The translations under genes and the position numbers were made by a program. A model generated the notes under the pieces. It searched no databases, was not told where the DNA came from, and was given only the letters and a program-made list of their open reading frames with translations. From an uncultured Gammaproteobacteria bacterium (GTDB lineage Bacteria > Pseudomonadota > Gammaproteobacteria > Arenicellales > CALHMG01), in the NCBI GenBank assembly GCA_938034705.1, contig CALHMG010000130.1, forward strand, positions 1 to 49,013: a stretch of DNA of 49,013 bases. Direction: 5' to 3'. Shown one piece after another: positions 33,541 through 43,301 of the stretch. Numbering within the stretch: position 1 is the stretch's first letter; every line of letters starts with the position of its first letter.

Positions 33541-35580
33541 GTGACCAAGCGAGTATCCCAGTGCGTAAAATTCAGATTCCCGGAATCTGCCAGCCCCTGC
33601 CCTGACCGAACGACGTCAGCGTTTAATTTGCTGGCACTGCTGGGGCTGCTGGCTGTGATGGCTTTGTTCACCGGTACAGTCCAGCAGGTTCACGCCGCTG
33701 AATACCAGTTCGATGAGCGCGCTCACGAAAACTACAAAGCCGCGATCAAGGCACTGAAGAACAAGGACAAGGCAACCTACAAGCGACTTGCGGCCAAACT
33801 CGAAACACACCCGCTCTACCCTTTTCTTGAATACGAACGACTCAAGCGAATCGTCAGTTCGCTGGATTCAAACACCATCGACAATTTCCGAAGTCAGTAC
33901 GGTCACGCGGTGGTGTCATCGCTGCTCGACGGTCACTATCATCGGGTTCTTGCCAAGCGCGGCAAATGGGCTCAGTACGTTGAACGAACCGAAGGGGTTC
34001 GTCTCTCGACCGCCGATCGCTGTGTGCGCGTGAGAGCGTTGCTTAAAACCGGCGCGACCGTGGATTCTGTCGATGAAGAAATCGAAACGCTGTGGCTCTC
34101 GGGCAAAAGTCGACCCGACGAATGTGATCCCGTTTTCAAATCCTGGAAGTCAGCCGGCGGGCTGTCGGGCCCCCGGGTTTTCAAAAGAATTGAACTGGCT
34201 ATTGCACGCGGCAACACCAAGCTCGCCCGCTACCTGAGCAGGACCTATCTCTCGGCCGGGGATCAAAAGTGGGTCGAGCGATGGCTGCAGATGCGCGCTG
34301 ACCCCGTTCGGGAACTCAATCGCATTAAGTGGAATGCCGGAAGCTCACCGGTCGCCGGATCGATTATCAGCTATGGCATGCAACGCGCTTTGCTGAAAGA
34401 TCTGGACGGTGCGCGCGAACGCTTTGATCGCTGGAACTCGAGATTCGATCTCTCTGAACCGGACAGAGCTGCCGTAATCAAACGAATCGGCATGAACGCG
34501 GCCGTGGACCATCACCCGGACGGTAGCTACTGGCTCGCGATGCTCCGCCCCGAGGACGACACCGCGGTCACGCGAGCCTGGAGAGTGCGAGCCAGTCTGC
34601 GTCAAGGACAGTTTGAAAAGGCGGCCGAATATCTGGATCGACTAAGCGCGGACGAACAGAACGACCCCAAGTGGCAATACTGGCGCGGCCGAACCCACGC
34701 ACTCGCCGGCCGAAATGCGCAAGCCAGCGAGATCTACACAAGACTCGCTACCAAAAGAAACTTTTACGGATTTCTCGCAGCGGATCGACTCGATCTCCCC
34801 TACGCAATGAATCACAGTCGATTCGATACGGCTTCGGAAGAGATCCAGAAGTCGCTGCGCCGGGAGGATCTGGTCATGGCAATCGAATTGCGCAAGCTCG
34901 GCTACGTCGAAATGGCAAGACGCCAGTGGCGATATGCGACGAGCCGAATGACGCCCGACGAAAAACGCCTGGCGTCTATCACGGCCCACATCTGGCAGTG
35001 GCACGATCGGGCGATCATCACGGCCGGCAAATCAGGGCACACCAACGATCTGGACGTTCGATTTCCTGTGCTTTACGAAAATGACGTCGTCAAGAACGCA
35101 AAACGCCACCAAATTCCCAAACAGTGGGTCTATGGCGTCATCCGTCAGGAAAGCGCATTCATGACTGACGCACGATCCGGCGTCGGCGCGATTGGCCTCA
35201 TGCAGCTCATGCCGGGCACCGGACGCAAGGTCGCCCGGCAGCTCAAGCTCAAAGGCGTAAAGAGTCGCGCCAGCATCATGAAGCCCACCACCAACATCAA
35301 ACTCGGCACCGCCTATCTGCGCTCGGTCCTCGATCGAATGGGAGGTCATCTGGTTCTTGCCACGGCTTCCTATAACGCCGGCCCGCACAAAGTCGAACGC
35401 TGGCTGCCGGTCGACGCGTCACTGGAGGCCGATGTGTGGATTGAGACTATCCCGTACAAAGAGACGCGAAACTTTGTCAAGAACGTGCTGGGATTTATGG
35501 CAGTTTACGGCTATCGCCTGAACGGCAAACCGGACTCAATCAAAGATCGCCTGCGAGCGGTTACGCCAAACTCCAGTTAG
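33541..35580 (+). CDS. slt: Soluble lytic murein transglycosylase (Slt70 type)
   Basis: A 679-residue periplasmic enzyme. The signal segment is around residues 27-52 (LLALLGLLAVMALFTG to VHAA), then a long superhelical part of short helical repeats, then a C-terminal lysozyme-like domain. Catalytic Glu is E537 in RQESAFMTDARSGVGAIGLM, followed by QLMPGTGRKVA and ATASYNAGPHKVERWL. It cleaves peptidoglycan into anhydro-muropeptides, the AmpG substrate. The GTG start gives a long N-region before the hydrophobic core; a later start is possible. Confidence 0.92.
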   Translation: MTKRVSQCVKFRFPESASPCPDRTTSAFNLLALLGLLAVMALFTGTVQQVHAAEYQFDERAHENYKAAIKALKNKDKATYKRLAAKLETHPLYPFLEYERLKRIVSSLDSNTIDNFRSQYGHAVVSSLLDGHYHRVLAKRGKWAQYVERTEGVRLSTADRCVRVRALLKTGATVDSVDEEIETLWLSGKSRPDECDPVFKSWKSAGGLSGPRVFKRIELAIARGNTKLARYLSRTYLSAGDQKWVERWLQMRADPVRELNRIKWNAGSSPVAGSIISYGMQRALLKDLDGARERFDRWNSRFDLSEPDRAAVIKRIGMNAAVDHHPDGSYWLAMLRPEDDTAVTRAWRVRASLRQGQFEKAAEYLDRLSADEQNDPKWQYWRGRTHALAGRNAQASEIYTRLATKRNFYGFLAADRLDLPYAMNHSRFDTASEEIQKSLRREDLVMAIELRKLGYVEMARRQWRYATSRMTPDEKRLASITAHIWQWHDRAIITAGKSGHTNDLDVRFPVLYENDVVKNAKRHQIPKQWVYGVIRQESAFMTDARSGVGAIGLMQLMPGTGRKVARQLKLKGVKSRASIMKPTTNIKLGTAYLRSVLDRMGGHLVLATASYNAGPHKVERWLPVDASLEADVWIETIPYKETRNFVKNVLGFMAVYGYRLNGKPDSIKDRLRAVTPNSS

Positions 35581-35656
35581 AATACAGGCCCCGGCTCCAT
35601 CGCAACGGAGTCCGGCCCCTTGACCACACCGTTTAATCGACTCGCACCGGAACGTA

Positions 35657-36625
35657 ATGACGTTGAAGAAAATCTGCATCCTCGGTGGTACCGGCTTTGT
35701 TGGCAGACATCTCGCCCGCGGACTCGCCCGACAGGGTTATCAGATCAAGATTCTGAGCCGCCGGCGCGAAGATGCACGCAGCATCCTCGTGTTACCCAGC
35801 GTAACCGTCGTCCCTGGAAACGTATACAACAGCGACTTTCTGCAGCGCCAGTTTCACGACCACGACGTCGTCATCAACCTGGTCGGGGTCTTGCACGACA
35901 GTCGTCGAAGCAATCGTGGGTTCGAAGACGCCCACATCAAGCTCCCGAAAATGGTGGTAGAAGCCTGCCGCAACGCGGGTGTCCCGCGACTGCTGCACAT
36001 GAGCGCCCTTGCGGCCGACGCTGACGGCGCCAGCGAATATCTGAAATCACGCGGACGTGGTGAGGCCGAGGTGTTCGCTGATGCGGGCCGCGACATCGCC
36101 GTTACGGCTTTTCGGCCGTCCATCATCTTTGGACCAGATGACAGCTTCACCAATGTCTTCGCAAAATTGCTGCGTACGGTGCCGGTCTTTAACGTTCTGG
36201 TTTGTCCCAACGCAAAGTTCCAGCCGATCTACGTCAAGGATGTTGCGGCAGCTTTTACCCAGGCACTTAACGATCCGGCAACGATTGGTCAGCGCTATGA
36301 TCTTGTCGGCCCGCAGGTGCACACGATGCGCGACATTGTCGAATTTATCGATGGCGTTCTCGGGACGCGTCGCAAAATGATTCCTGTTGGGCCAGGTCTC
36401 GCGCGAATCATGGCGTTCTTCATGCAGTTCGCCCCGGGCAAACCGCTGACTCCGGACAACGTACGATCAATGTCAGTCGACAATGTCAGTGACCAGTCCT
36501 TTGAAAGCACGTTCGGCTACGCGCCGGCGAGCCTCCCGGACAAGCTCCCGGAGTGGCTGGCCACCGGTCGTGACCCGCTCGACGAATTTCGCAGCAGGCC
36601 CAGACGAGGCCGTCTGCCGCAGTAG
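35657..36625 (+). CDS. NAD(P)-binding epimerase-like protein (NDUFA9-like)
   Basis: A 322-residue atypical short-chain dehydrogenase. Rossmann motif ICILGGTGFVGRHLARGL at the start, then VINLVGVL, LLHMSALAAD and AFRPSIIFGPDD. The absence of the usual YxxxK with catalytic spacing fits the complex-I NDUFA9-like group, which binds NAD(P)H without known turnover. The middle of the protein (YLKSRGRGEAEVFA) supports this group. It is downstream of slt by 76 bp on the same strand and converges on the aminopeptidase gene. Confidence 0.82.
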   Translation: MTLKKICILGGTGFVGRHLARGLARQGYQIKILSRRREDARSILVLPSVTVVPGNVYNSDFLQRQFHDHDVVINLVGVLHDSRRSNRGFEDAHIKLPKMVVEACRNAGVPRLLHMSALAADADGASEYLKSRGRGEAEVFADAGRDIAVTAFRPSIIFGPDDSFTNVFAKLLRTVPVFNVLVCPNAKFQPIYVKDVAAAFTQALNDPATIGQRYDLVGPQVHTMRDIVEFIDGVLGTRRKMIPVGPGLARIMAFFMQFAPGKPLTPDNVRSMSVDNVSDQSFESTFGYAPASLPDKLPEWLATGRDPLDEFRSRPRRGRLPQ

Positions 36626-36637
36626 GCGTGGCTGGCG

Positions 36638-37705
36638 CTATCGCGTGAGAGCGTCGAGCGCCTGCTCGCGCTCCGTGGCCGGCAGCTCCGAGAGTCTCTT
36701 TGCCTCGCGCCAGAACTGATCCATATCGCCACCTGACTTCCTGATCAGCGCCTCGAACGCCGGAAGGCGCGATCGATACGCCGCCGCTGACACAAGATAC
36801 GCGTTGTTGAAGTCCTGACTGAACCAGCGGTCATAGCCGTCATACCCGCCCCAGGACTCTTTCAGCCGTTCATACGTCAATTTCATCTGTCTGAAGACAT
36901 CAGACTTCGCCTCACGTTTTGCGTCATCAGAATCACCGCCTTCATAAACCTTCGCGAGCTGCTCTCGGGTATCGAGCAACAGTGCTGTGATCTCGTCGGC
37001 GCGCCGCAGCTGTTGACGCACGCCGTCGGCGCTGTCATCCGACTCGTTCGCGGCGAGCCAGCGACGAACCCCCTCCAGCTCAACCGCGGTGGCAAGAGAT
37101 TCGTTGAAGACACTGTCGCCTTTGACATAAATTTTCTGGTGAGTGATTTCGTGAAAGATCAGTCCCGCTAGTCGCGGCTGGGAATAACCCAGAAACGTGT
37201 TGAGCACCGGGTCGCTGAACCATCCCAGCGTAGAGTACGCGTTGATGCCGCCAACGTAGGTATCGATACCCTGATCCTTGAGCTTGTCCGCATAACGCCG
37301 GGCGGCCTGTTCCTTGAAGTAGCCGCGATAAACCACGCAACCCACAACGGGAAAGCACCACGACAGCGGCTTGACTGAAAGTTCAGGGGCCGCAAACACG
37401 TTCCAGACCACGTGCGGCCGTTCGAGATCGGCATAGGACAGATAGCTCTTGTTGTCCGGCAGGCCGAGTTCATCTACCGCGAACTTGCGCATCCTGAGCA
37501 CGGCAGACAGACGAGTTCGAACATTCTCGGGTGTCGTCTCGTCGTTCACGACATCAATGATCGACTTGCGCTTGGCCAGCACCTCGAGCTGACCGCCGAC
37601 GGACTGGCTGTAGTAAGACAGGGTCTCGCAGCCCGCCAGCAGCGCCAGCGCACCGAGGCCGAGCAGGATTCGGATAACGCCCCGACGCGAGTGTAGAAAT
37701 TTCAA
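36638..37705 (-). CDS. Putative zinc aminopeptidase lipoprotein
   Basis: About 355 residues. The signal sequence ends at lipobox LLAGC (near residue 25), so it is a predicted lipoprotein. HEITHQ gives an HExxH zinc site, and the surrounding NAYSTLGWFSDPVLNT and FNESLATAVELEGVRRWL match the putative aminopeptidase family of proteobacteria (PF10023). The TTG start at 37705 is chosen because AGGAG lies 6 nt upstream and a signal peptide follows directly; the frame is open 115 codons further upstream, overlapping cca, without sensible protein. Substrate unknown. Confidence 0.8.
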   Translation of the reverse strand: MKFLHSRRGVIRILLGLGALALLAGCETLSYYSQSVGGQLEVLAKRKSIIDVVNDETTPENVRTRLSAVLRMRKFAVDELGLPDNKSYLSYADLERPHVVWNVFAAPELSVKPLSWCFPVVGCVVYRGYFKEQAARRYADKLKDQGIDTYVGGINAYSTLGWFSDPVLNTFLGYSQPRLAGLIFHEITHQKIYVKGDSVFNESLATAVELEGVRRWLAANESDDSADGVRQQLRRADEITALLLDTREQLAKVYEGGDSDDAKREAKSDVFRQMKLTYERLKESWGGYDGYDRWFSQDFNNAYLVSAAAYRSRLPAFEALIRKSGGDMDQFWREAKRLSELPATEREQALDALTR

Positions 37706-37771
37706 TCTGGCTCCTGTAGACGTCCTGACGACGGTTGCGGACTCTTCATTGTCTTCTGATATGGTAAACCC

Positions 37772-39034
37772 ATGAGTGATCCTGCAGACAGTCTTCAACG
37801 CTATCTGGTCGGCGGCGCGGTGCGTGACAGGCTGCTTGGCCTGTCCGTCGGGGACCGGGACTGGGTGGTTGTGGGCGCGACCCCGGAACAGATGGGAGAC
37901 CTCGGTTTTAAACCTGTGGGGGCCGATTTCCCCGTTTTTCTGCACCCCGTCACCCACGAAGAGCATGCGCTTGCCCGCACCGAACGCAAATCTGCGCCCG
38001 GATATCGAGGATTTGTCATCCATGCGGCGCCTGACGTGACGCTGGAACAAGATCTCGCCCGCAGAGATCTGACGATCAACGCCATCGCTGCCGATTCCGA
38101 CGGTTCACTGATAGACCCTTTCAACGGACAGCGCGACGCGCAGGATCGAATCCTGCGCCATGTCTCTCCCGCTTTCGCCGAAGACCCTGTGCGCCTTTTG
38201 CGCATTGCTCGCTTTGCGGCGCGATTCAACAGTCTTGGCTTTTCGGTTGCGCCCGAAACGCTTGAACTCATGCGCCAGCTGGTTGCGGACGGCGAGGTTG
38301 ATGCGCTCGTCCCTGAACGGGTCTGGGCTGAAATGCGCCGGGCGCTTGATGAGCCAAAGCCATCGGTGTTTTTTCAGGTGCTGAGAGATTGCGGTGCGCT
38401 GAAGGTGCTGCTCCCTGAACTCGACGCACTGTTCGGTGTACCCCAGCCGCCCAAGCATCACCCCGAAGTCGATAGCGGCGTTCACGTCATGATGGCCCTC
38501 GATGTCTCGGCCAGGCTTGGAGCAAGCAATCGCGCACGGTTTGCCGTCCTGCTCCATGATCTTGGCAAAGCGCTGACACCGGCCGAAGAACTGCCGCGCC
38601 ACATCCGACACGAGCATCGTGGTATCAGACCTGTCGAAGAAGTCTGCGCTCGACTGAAAGTGCCCGGCGACTATCGCGATCTCGCGAGACTGGTTTGCCA
38701 GCATCATCTCAATGCACATCGCTTTGACGAACTTAAGCCTGCAACGGTCAACAAACTGCTTGAATCACTGGGCGCCTATCGCCAGGGCAGTTTCGTTGAC
38801 GACTTCGCGATAGCGTGCGAGTGCGATGCGCGCGGACGCGAGGGTCTTGAGGACCGCGACTACCCCGCGGCTGACAATATTCGGGCGGTCGCCGCCAAAG
38901 CCGCCCGCGTCAGCGCGGCTGACGTTCTTGCCCGTGAGCCCGACCTGCAGGGACAGGCGCTGGGCGACGCCATTCGAGCCGAACGTGTTCGAGTCATCGC
39001 CGAAGCGAGAGACGGCGCTCGCACTGAAACCTGA
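37772..39034 (+). CDS. cca: CCA-adding tRNA nucleotidyltransferase with HD domain
   Basis: A 420-residue enzyme that builds or repairs the 3'-CCA end of tRNAs. Seen: [14 protein letters not shown] with the acidic pair of the nucleotidyl site in [34 protein letters not shown], and an HD phosphohydrolase domain ([11 protein letters not shown], residues ~255-265). The length and HD domain fit the E. coli-type class. Divergent from the aminopeptidase gene, convergent with the beta-helix gene. Confidence 0.95.
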   Translation: MSDPADSLQRYLVGGAVRDRLLGLSVGDRDWVVVGATPEQMGDLGFKPVGADFPVFLHPVTHEEHALARTERKSAPGYRGFVIHAAPDVTLEQDLARRDLTINAIAADSDGSLIDPFNGQRDAQDRILRHVSPAFAEDPVRLLRIARFAARFNSLGFSVAPETLELMRQLVADGEVDALVPERVWAEMRRALDEPKPSVFFQVLRDCGALKVLLPELDALFGVPQPPKHHPEVDSGVHVMMALDVSARLGASNRARFAVLLHDLGKALTPAEELPRHIRHEHRGIRPVEEVCARLKVPGDYRDLARLVCQHHLNAHRFDELKPATVNKLLESLGAYRQGSFVDDFAIACECDARGREGLEDRDYPAADNIRAVAAKAARVSAADVLAREPDLQGQALGDAIRAERVRVIAEARDGARTET

Positions 39035-39086
39035 GCGCCTGTCTGCGGTTAGCAATAGTCGAGGCCAGCAAAGGTACGGTGTCAAC

Positions 39087-40244
39087 CTAGCCTGTCACCA
39101 TCACGATATTGGTGTTGTTGGTGGCCCCGCTACCTCCAAGCCCGCCGCTCGCGTTGTCACGCGTCGTCACGATGAGTTGACAGTTTTCACTCGCGCCTCC
39201 GACGTAAACGCCAAAGCGCTGCCAGTTGCCGCGACCGCTTTCGTTCTTGTCGTACGCGCTGCAGCCAACCAGCTGTACTTCTGTCGACCACGGTAGATGA
39301 AATCCATCGTAGGCCGACTGCGGCGACGAACCGCGCCAGCTGTTGGAGTCGGCATGGCACCCAACCAGCGAATTCGGGCCGGAGTTGATGTAATACCCGT
39401 GTTTCTCGTTGTCCTGGGAATCGCAGGCCGCAAACTGGTTACGGGGAGTTTTAATAAAGAACCCGTTGCCGTCGCTGTACCAGCTCTTGCAGTTAGTGAA
39501 TCTGTTGTTCGTCCCTGCAATGAAGAATCCGTCACCGCTTGCCGAACCTGTCTCGCACTGATGGTATGAGCCATCCGGACACTCGATTCGAAAACCATTG
39601 GCCGGAGACTGCCCGCCTGCGTCGTATACGCGGACGCACGAAAGCTTTGTTGCGCGCATCCGGCTGCCCGCAAGGTGAATCCCGTGGCTGTTCGTGTTGT
39701 AAACGTACACATGAGAAAACATGTGCGTCGGATCCGGGCCTTCATCAAAACGGTTTGCGCTGGTAATTCGATAGTAGATGCCGCGCGCGTTGGCGCCGCC
39801 CGAACGATTTCCGTCAACCGCAAGATCCATAATGCATGTCTTGTCGATCCCGTTGTTCTTGGGTTCGATTACCGCACCGGGTGCAGTGCCGTCATAAGCA
39901 TTCCACTGGCCGTTGGCGCGAAGAATGGTCGCCCGCCCTTCACCGACAAGATTGACGCGCCGTTTCAGGCGAATGGCGCCAGTCACGTTGAACACGCCTC
40001 GCGACAGCCGCACGGCACCGCCGCGAGAACCAAGCGAGTTGACCGCGTCGTTGATGACCTGCTGGTCGTTGTAGCCCTGACAGACAAAGTCCGCGGCTTT
40101 TGCGACTTTATCCGGCGCGGTGCTCGACGCTACCAGCGTTGAACCCGCGCCGGCGCCGGCCTTACCCGCGTGAGCCGATTCCGGCAGTACCGTCATCAAT
40201 GCAGCGGCGCCTACCGCGCCGCCAAAAAAATCCCGTCTCTCCAT
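39087..40244 (-). CDS. Tat-exported right-handed beta-helix protein (pectate-lyase-like fold)
   Basis: A 385-residue protein. The N-terminus MERRDFFGGAVGAAALMT with a PESAHA cleavage site is a twin-arginine signal. The mature part begins with an end-cap (INDAVNSLGSRGGAVRLSRGVFNVTGAIRL split over residues ~65-95) and continues in beta-helix rungs (GIHLAGSRMRATKLSCVRVY, NGFFIKTPRNQFAACDSQ, and so on). Such proteins are often polysaccharide lyases, epimerases or phage-like tail-spike folds; no catalytic set can be named here. It stands alone between cca and uppP, with AGGGGA before the ATG. Confidence 0.78.
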   Translation of the reverse strand: MERRDFFGGAVGAAALMTVLPESAHAGKAGAGAGSTLVASSTAPDKVAKAADFVCQGYNDQQVINDAVNSLGSRGGAVRLSRGVFNVTGAIRLKRRVNLVGEGRATILRANGQWNAYDGTAPGAVIEPKNNGIDKTCIMDLAVDGNRSGGANARGIYYRITSANRFDEGPDPTHMFSHVYVYNTNSHGIHLAGSRMRATKLSCVRVYDAGGQSPANGFRIECPDGSYHQCETGSASGDGFFIAGTNNRFTNCKSWYSDGNGFFIKTPRNQFAACDSQDNEKHGYYINSGPNSLVGCHADSNSWRGSSPQSAYDGFHLPWSTEVQLVGCSAYDKNESGRGNWQRFGVYVGGASENCQLIVTTRDNASGGLGGSGATNNTNIVMVTG

Positions 40245-40423
40245 AAGCTGCTGTCCCCTGAGTTGAGCTTCCGGATCAGTGGGTCATGGCAGACAGGGGA
40301 TCGACGAGAAGTCGCGGCACCGGCGGCGCAGCGCGACCGATAACCGGAAAAGTCTGGGCAAACGGCTCTGTAGAGCGCAACGCAAAGACAGGAGGAGTCG
40401 CTGGCCGGCGACGTGTCACTGCA

Positions 40424-41218
40424 CTACATGAACACGAAAAGAAGATAACCGCCGAGCAGCAGTCTATAGACAACAAACGGCACGCTGCCAAGGCGCTCGA
40501 TCGCCTTTAAGAAAAAGTGAATGCACACGAACGCACTCACCGCAGACACCACAACGCCAACGCCAAGCGCGACAAAATCGACATCGACATTGCCGCCAAT
40601 CAGATCTTTCGCTTTCCAGAGCCCGGCGATCGCTATCGTCGGCACCGCCAGCAAAAATGAAAATCTCGCCGATGCCTCGCGCGTCATGCCGAGCAGCAAG
40701 GCAGCTGTCATCGTTATGCCGGACCGCGAGGTGCCGGGGATCATCGCGAGAGCCTGAAAGCAACCAATCACCAGCGCCGTGACCCAGGTCATGTGATCGA
40801 TACTGAGCCGACGCTTTCCGAAGTAGTCTGCAAGCAGTAGCGCCACTCCAAACACGATCGTCGCAATCGCGATCACGACCGGGCCCCGCAGGTGAGCTTC
40901 TACCGCGTCGCCAAAAAACAGACCGGCCACGATGATGGGTGCCGTTGCGATTATGACGTGCCAGGCCAGACGCCCGCCGGCGGATTTTCGGCCTGCCAGA
41001 GAGCCAAACCATCCGGTAATGCACGCACCAATGTCTTTTCGAAAATAGGCAATCACCGCCATCAACGTGCCGAGGTGTACGGCAATATCAAACGTCAGTC
41101 CCTGATCGGGCCAGCCCATCAGAACAGGAAACAGAATCAGGTGAGCGGAGCTCGAAACCGGAAGAAATTCCGTAATGCCCTGGACGAGTGCCAGTATGAA
41201 CGCCTGCATCAAATCCAT
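40424..41218 (-). CDS. uppP: Undecaprenyl-diphosphatase
   Basis: A 264-residue inner-membrane enzyme of the BacA type that recycles the undecaprenyl-PP carrier for cell-wall synthesis. Signatures: VQGITEFLPVSSSAHLI (catalytic Glu), LTFDIAVHLGTLMAV and FQALAMIPGTSRSGITMT (PGTSRS). About eight membrane helices. It lies downstream of midA on the same strand with a 33-bp gap. Confidence 0.96.
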   Translation of the reverse strand: MDLMQAFILALVQGITEFLPVSSSAHLILFPVLMGWPDQGLTFDIAVHLGTLMAVIAYFRKDIGACITGWFGSLAGRKSAGGRLAWHVIIATAPIIVAGLFFGDAVEAHLRGPVVIAIATIVFGVALLLADYFGKRRLSIDHMTWVTALVIGCFQALAMIPGTSRSGITMTAALLLGMTREASARFSFLLAVPTIAIAGLWKAKDLIGGNVDVDFVALGVGVVVSAVSAFVCIHFFLKAIERLGSVPFVVYRLLLGGYLLFVFM

Positions 41219-41251
41219 AGTTAAGTCTGCCTTGCTGAACGGTAGTGCGGC

Positions 41252-42472
41252 CTAAAGCCGTGCGCGACGATCGTGCATCGCAAAACCCGCGAGATCATTC
41301 GTGATCCCGCGACCGAGCGCAATGACCTTGAATGTTTCTCCCATCGTGTTGGGACCTGTAAGCATCATCACCTCTTTCGCGAGAGTCGCGTTGCTCGCAA
41401 TGTCCTCACCGTATTGCTCACCAGCGAGATCGAGCAGCCCGCAGGACAGTAGAAACGATCCCTGGGACGTAAAGCCGAGCACGTCGAGTCCCGACGCATC
41501 GGCCGCGCTGGCCACACCCGTGAAATCAACATGGCACGTGATGTCCTGAAGCCCTGGCAAAAAAAGCGGATCGTCGTGCGCAAAATGTCGATAGTGACAT
41601 CGAAGCGTGCCGGCAACCCGTTCGGGCAGATAGTACTCGCTGGCAACGAACCCATAGTCAACTAATAACACCACGCCCTTTTCAAGCATTTGCGCGATCG
41701 CCTTGACCCAGGCATCACCGCGGCTGTTGACCTCGATCTCGTAAAAATCAGGCAGATCATGGGCCTGAACAAGATCAGCAATCACCCGGGGTGGATTCGC
41801 AAGCTCTCGCCATTCCAGACCGAGACTCACGGGGGTGGTTTCGTCAGGTGCGGTCACCACCTGCGTACTGACGGTTCCGCCATGAACCCGGTATCTGGAG
41901 ACCGGCATCGCGTCGAGCACCTCGTTCGCAACAACCACCCCGCTAAAGCTTTCCGGCAGCGTCGCGATCCAGCGCACTTTTTCAAGCAGGTCATCGGGCA
42001 GCTCCTGCATCCGCTCCCGCTGACGCTGCTGCAGCTCGGGACTCGGCTCAAGAATCAGGTATTGCGACGGCAGCGAATCCAGCTCACGAAGGCGAACGAG
42101 CACCGCGGCCGCAAGTGCGCCAGTCCCGGCGCCAAATTCGAGCACGCTGGCCTCAGGTTCATCCAGCGTCTCAAGCACATCGCTGATCTGATTGGCGAGC
42201 GTTGCGCCAAACATGACGCCGAGCTCCGGAGCGGTGACAAAGTCGCCGCCCGCACCAAACTTGTGTGCGCCCGCCACGTAGTAACCCAGGCCCGGCTCGT
42301 ACAGCGCCATGTCCATATACCGGTCGAATTCAATCGCGCCGCCGGCGCGAATAATTTCTCTGCCGATCGTCTCGACCAGGGCGTCGCTCTGGGCACGCGC
42401 CTGTGCCGTCGGCTCCGGCAGCTGCGCAGCGTTTGGGTTCAATTGTGAATCAATTTGGTCCGGGGGTGTCAT
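41252..42472 (-). CDS. SAM-dependent methyltransferase, MidA/NDUFAF7 family
   Basis: A 406-residue class-I methyltransferase of the MidA/NDUFAF7 family. Hallmarks: FDRYMDMALYEPGLGYYVAG, FGAGGDFVTAPELGVMFG, VLEFGAGTGALAAAVL (SAM motif I), VVANEVLDAMPV, and GVVLLVDYGF. In mitochondria the homologue methylates a complex I subunit; the bacterial substrate is unknown. It is divergent from folM across 53 bp. Confidence 0.9.
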   Translation of the reverse strand: MTPPDQIDSQLNPNAAQLPEPTAQARAQSDALVETIGREIIRAGGAIEFDRYMDMALYEPGLGYYVAGAHKFGAGGDFVTAPELGVMFGATLANQISDVLETLDEPEASVLEFGAGTGALAAAVLVRLRELDSLPSQYLILEPSPELQQRQRERMQELPDDLLEKVRWIATLPESFSGVVVANEVLDAMPVSRYRVHGGTVSTQVVTAPDETTPVSLGLEWRELANPPRVIADLVQAHDLPDFYEIEVNSRGDAWVKAIAQMLEKGVVLLVDYGFVASEYYLPERVAGTLRCHYRHFAHDDPLFLPGLQDITCHVDFTGVASAADASGLDVLGFTSQGSFLLSCGLLDLAGEQYGEDIASNATLAKEVMMLTGPNTMGETFKVIALGRGITNDLAGFAMHDRRARL

Positions 42473-42525
42473 AGGGTCGTATTATCAACCAAACCGTGAC
42501 CTGCTGCCCGAGGTAAAGCATTTCG

Positions 42526-43272
42526 ATGACTACAACTTCTCCAAAGTCGGTGTTGATTACCGGCGGAGCCGCCCGGGTTGGTGCAATGATCGCCCGAACG
42601 CTTCACGCATCGGGCGTCAACGTCATCATTCACTACCGCAGCTCTGCTGCAGCGGCGAACAGCCTGATCGAGGATTTGAACGCGATCCGACCTCACTCCG
42701 CTGCGGTAGTGCAGGGTGATCTCACCGACAGCCAGACACCCACAGGGGTGATTGCGGCCGCGGTAGATGCATTTGGAGAGCTGCACGGCCTGGTTAACAA
42801 CGCCTCCTCCTTTTACCCGACGCCTGTGGGGTCCACGTCAGTCGAACAGTTCGATGATTTGATCGGGACCAATTTCAAGGCGCCCTATTTTCTGATGCAG
42901 GCGGCGGCCACCCCGCTTCGTGAGAGCCGCGGATCGATTGTTAACCTGACCGATATCTATGCGCAACGTCCGCTCGCTGATCATCCGGTGTACTGCGCGG
43001 CCAAAGCGGCACTCGTGTCGCTGACGCGATCAATGGCTCGAGAGCTCGCTCCAGACGTTCGCGTGAACGCGATCAGCCCGGGCGCAATTCTCTGGCCAGA
43101 GAACGAATCCGACGATGATGCGACACGCAATTCGATTCTCGACCGCACGCCGCTTCAGCGCATCGGTGACCCGTCCGATATCGCGAACACCGCGCGCTTT
43201 CTGATGCTCGACGCACCCTTTGTGACGGGACAGATTATTGCGGTCGACGGCGGTCGCTCGGTGGTGCCTTGA
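42526..43272 (+). CDS. Pteridine reductase-type short-chain dehydrogenase
   Basis: A 248-residue SDR. It has ITGGAARVGAMIARTL (a TGGxxRxG cofactor motif preferring NADPH), IHYRSSAAAAN, VNNASSFYPT, and the active site DIYAQRPLADHPVYCAAKAA (Asp, Tyr, Lys). The DxxxxxPLxxxxxYxxAKA pattern matches pteridine reductase or FolM. The adjacent folK and folB genes support a role in folate or pterin metabolism. Confidence 0.88.
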   Translation: MTTTSPKSVLITGGAARVGAMIARTLHASGVNVIIHYRSSAAAANSLIEDLNAIRPHSAAVVQGDLTDSQTPTGVIAAAVDAFGELHGLVNNASSFYPTPVGSTSVEQFDDLIGTNFKAPYFLMQAAATPLRESRGSIVNLTDIYAQRPLADHPVYCAAKAALVSLTRSMARELAPDVRVNAISPGAILWPENESDDDATRNSILDRTPLQRIGDPSDIANTARFLMLDAPFVTGQIIAVDGGRSVVP

Positions 43273-43301
43273 GCCCGCCGAACCAGTCGAAAAAAGGGAT
43301 G

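Noticed and set aside
37706-38050. Upstream extension of the aminopeptidase gene
   Set aside because: It overlaps cca in antisense; a TTG with a strong ribosome binding site directly precedes the lipoprotein signal.
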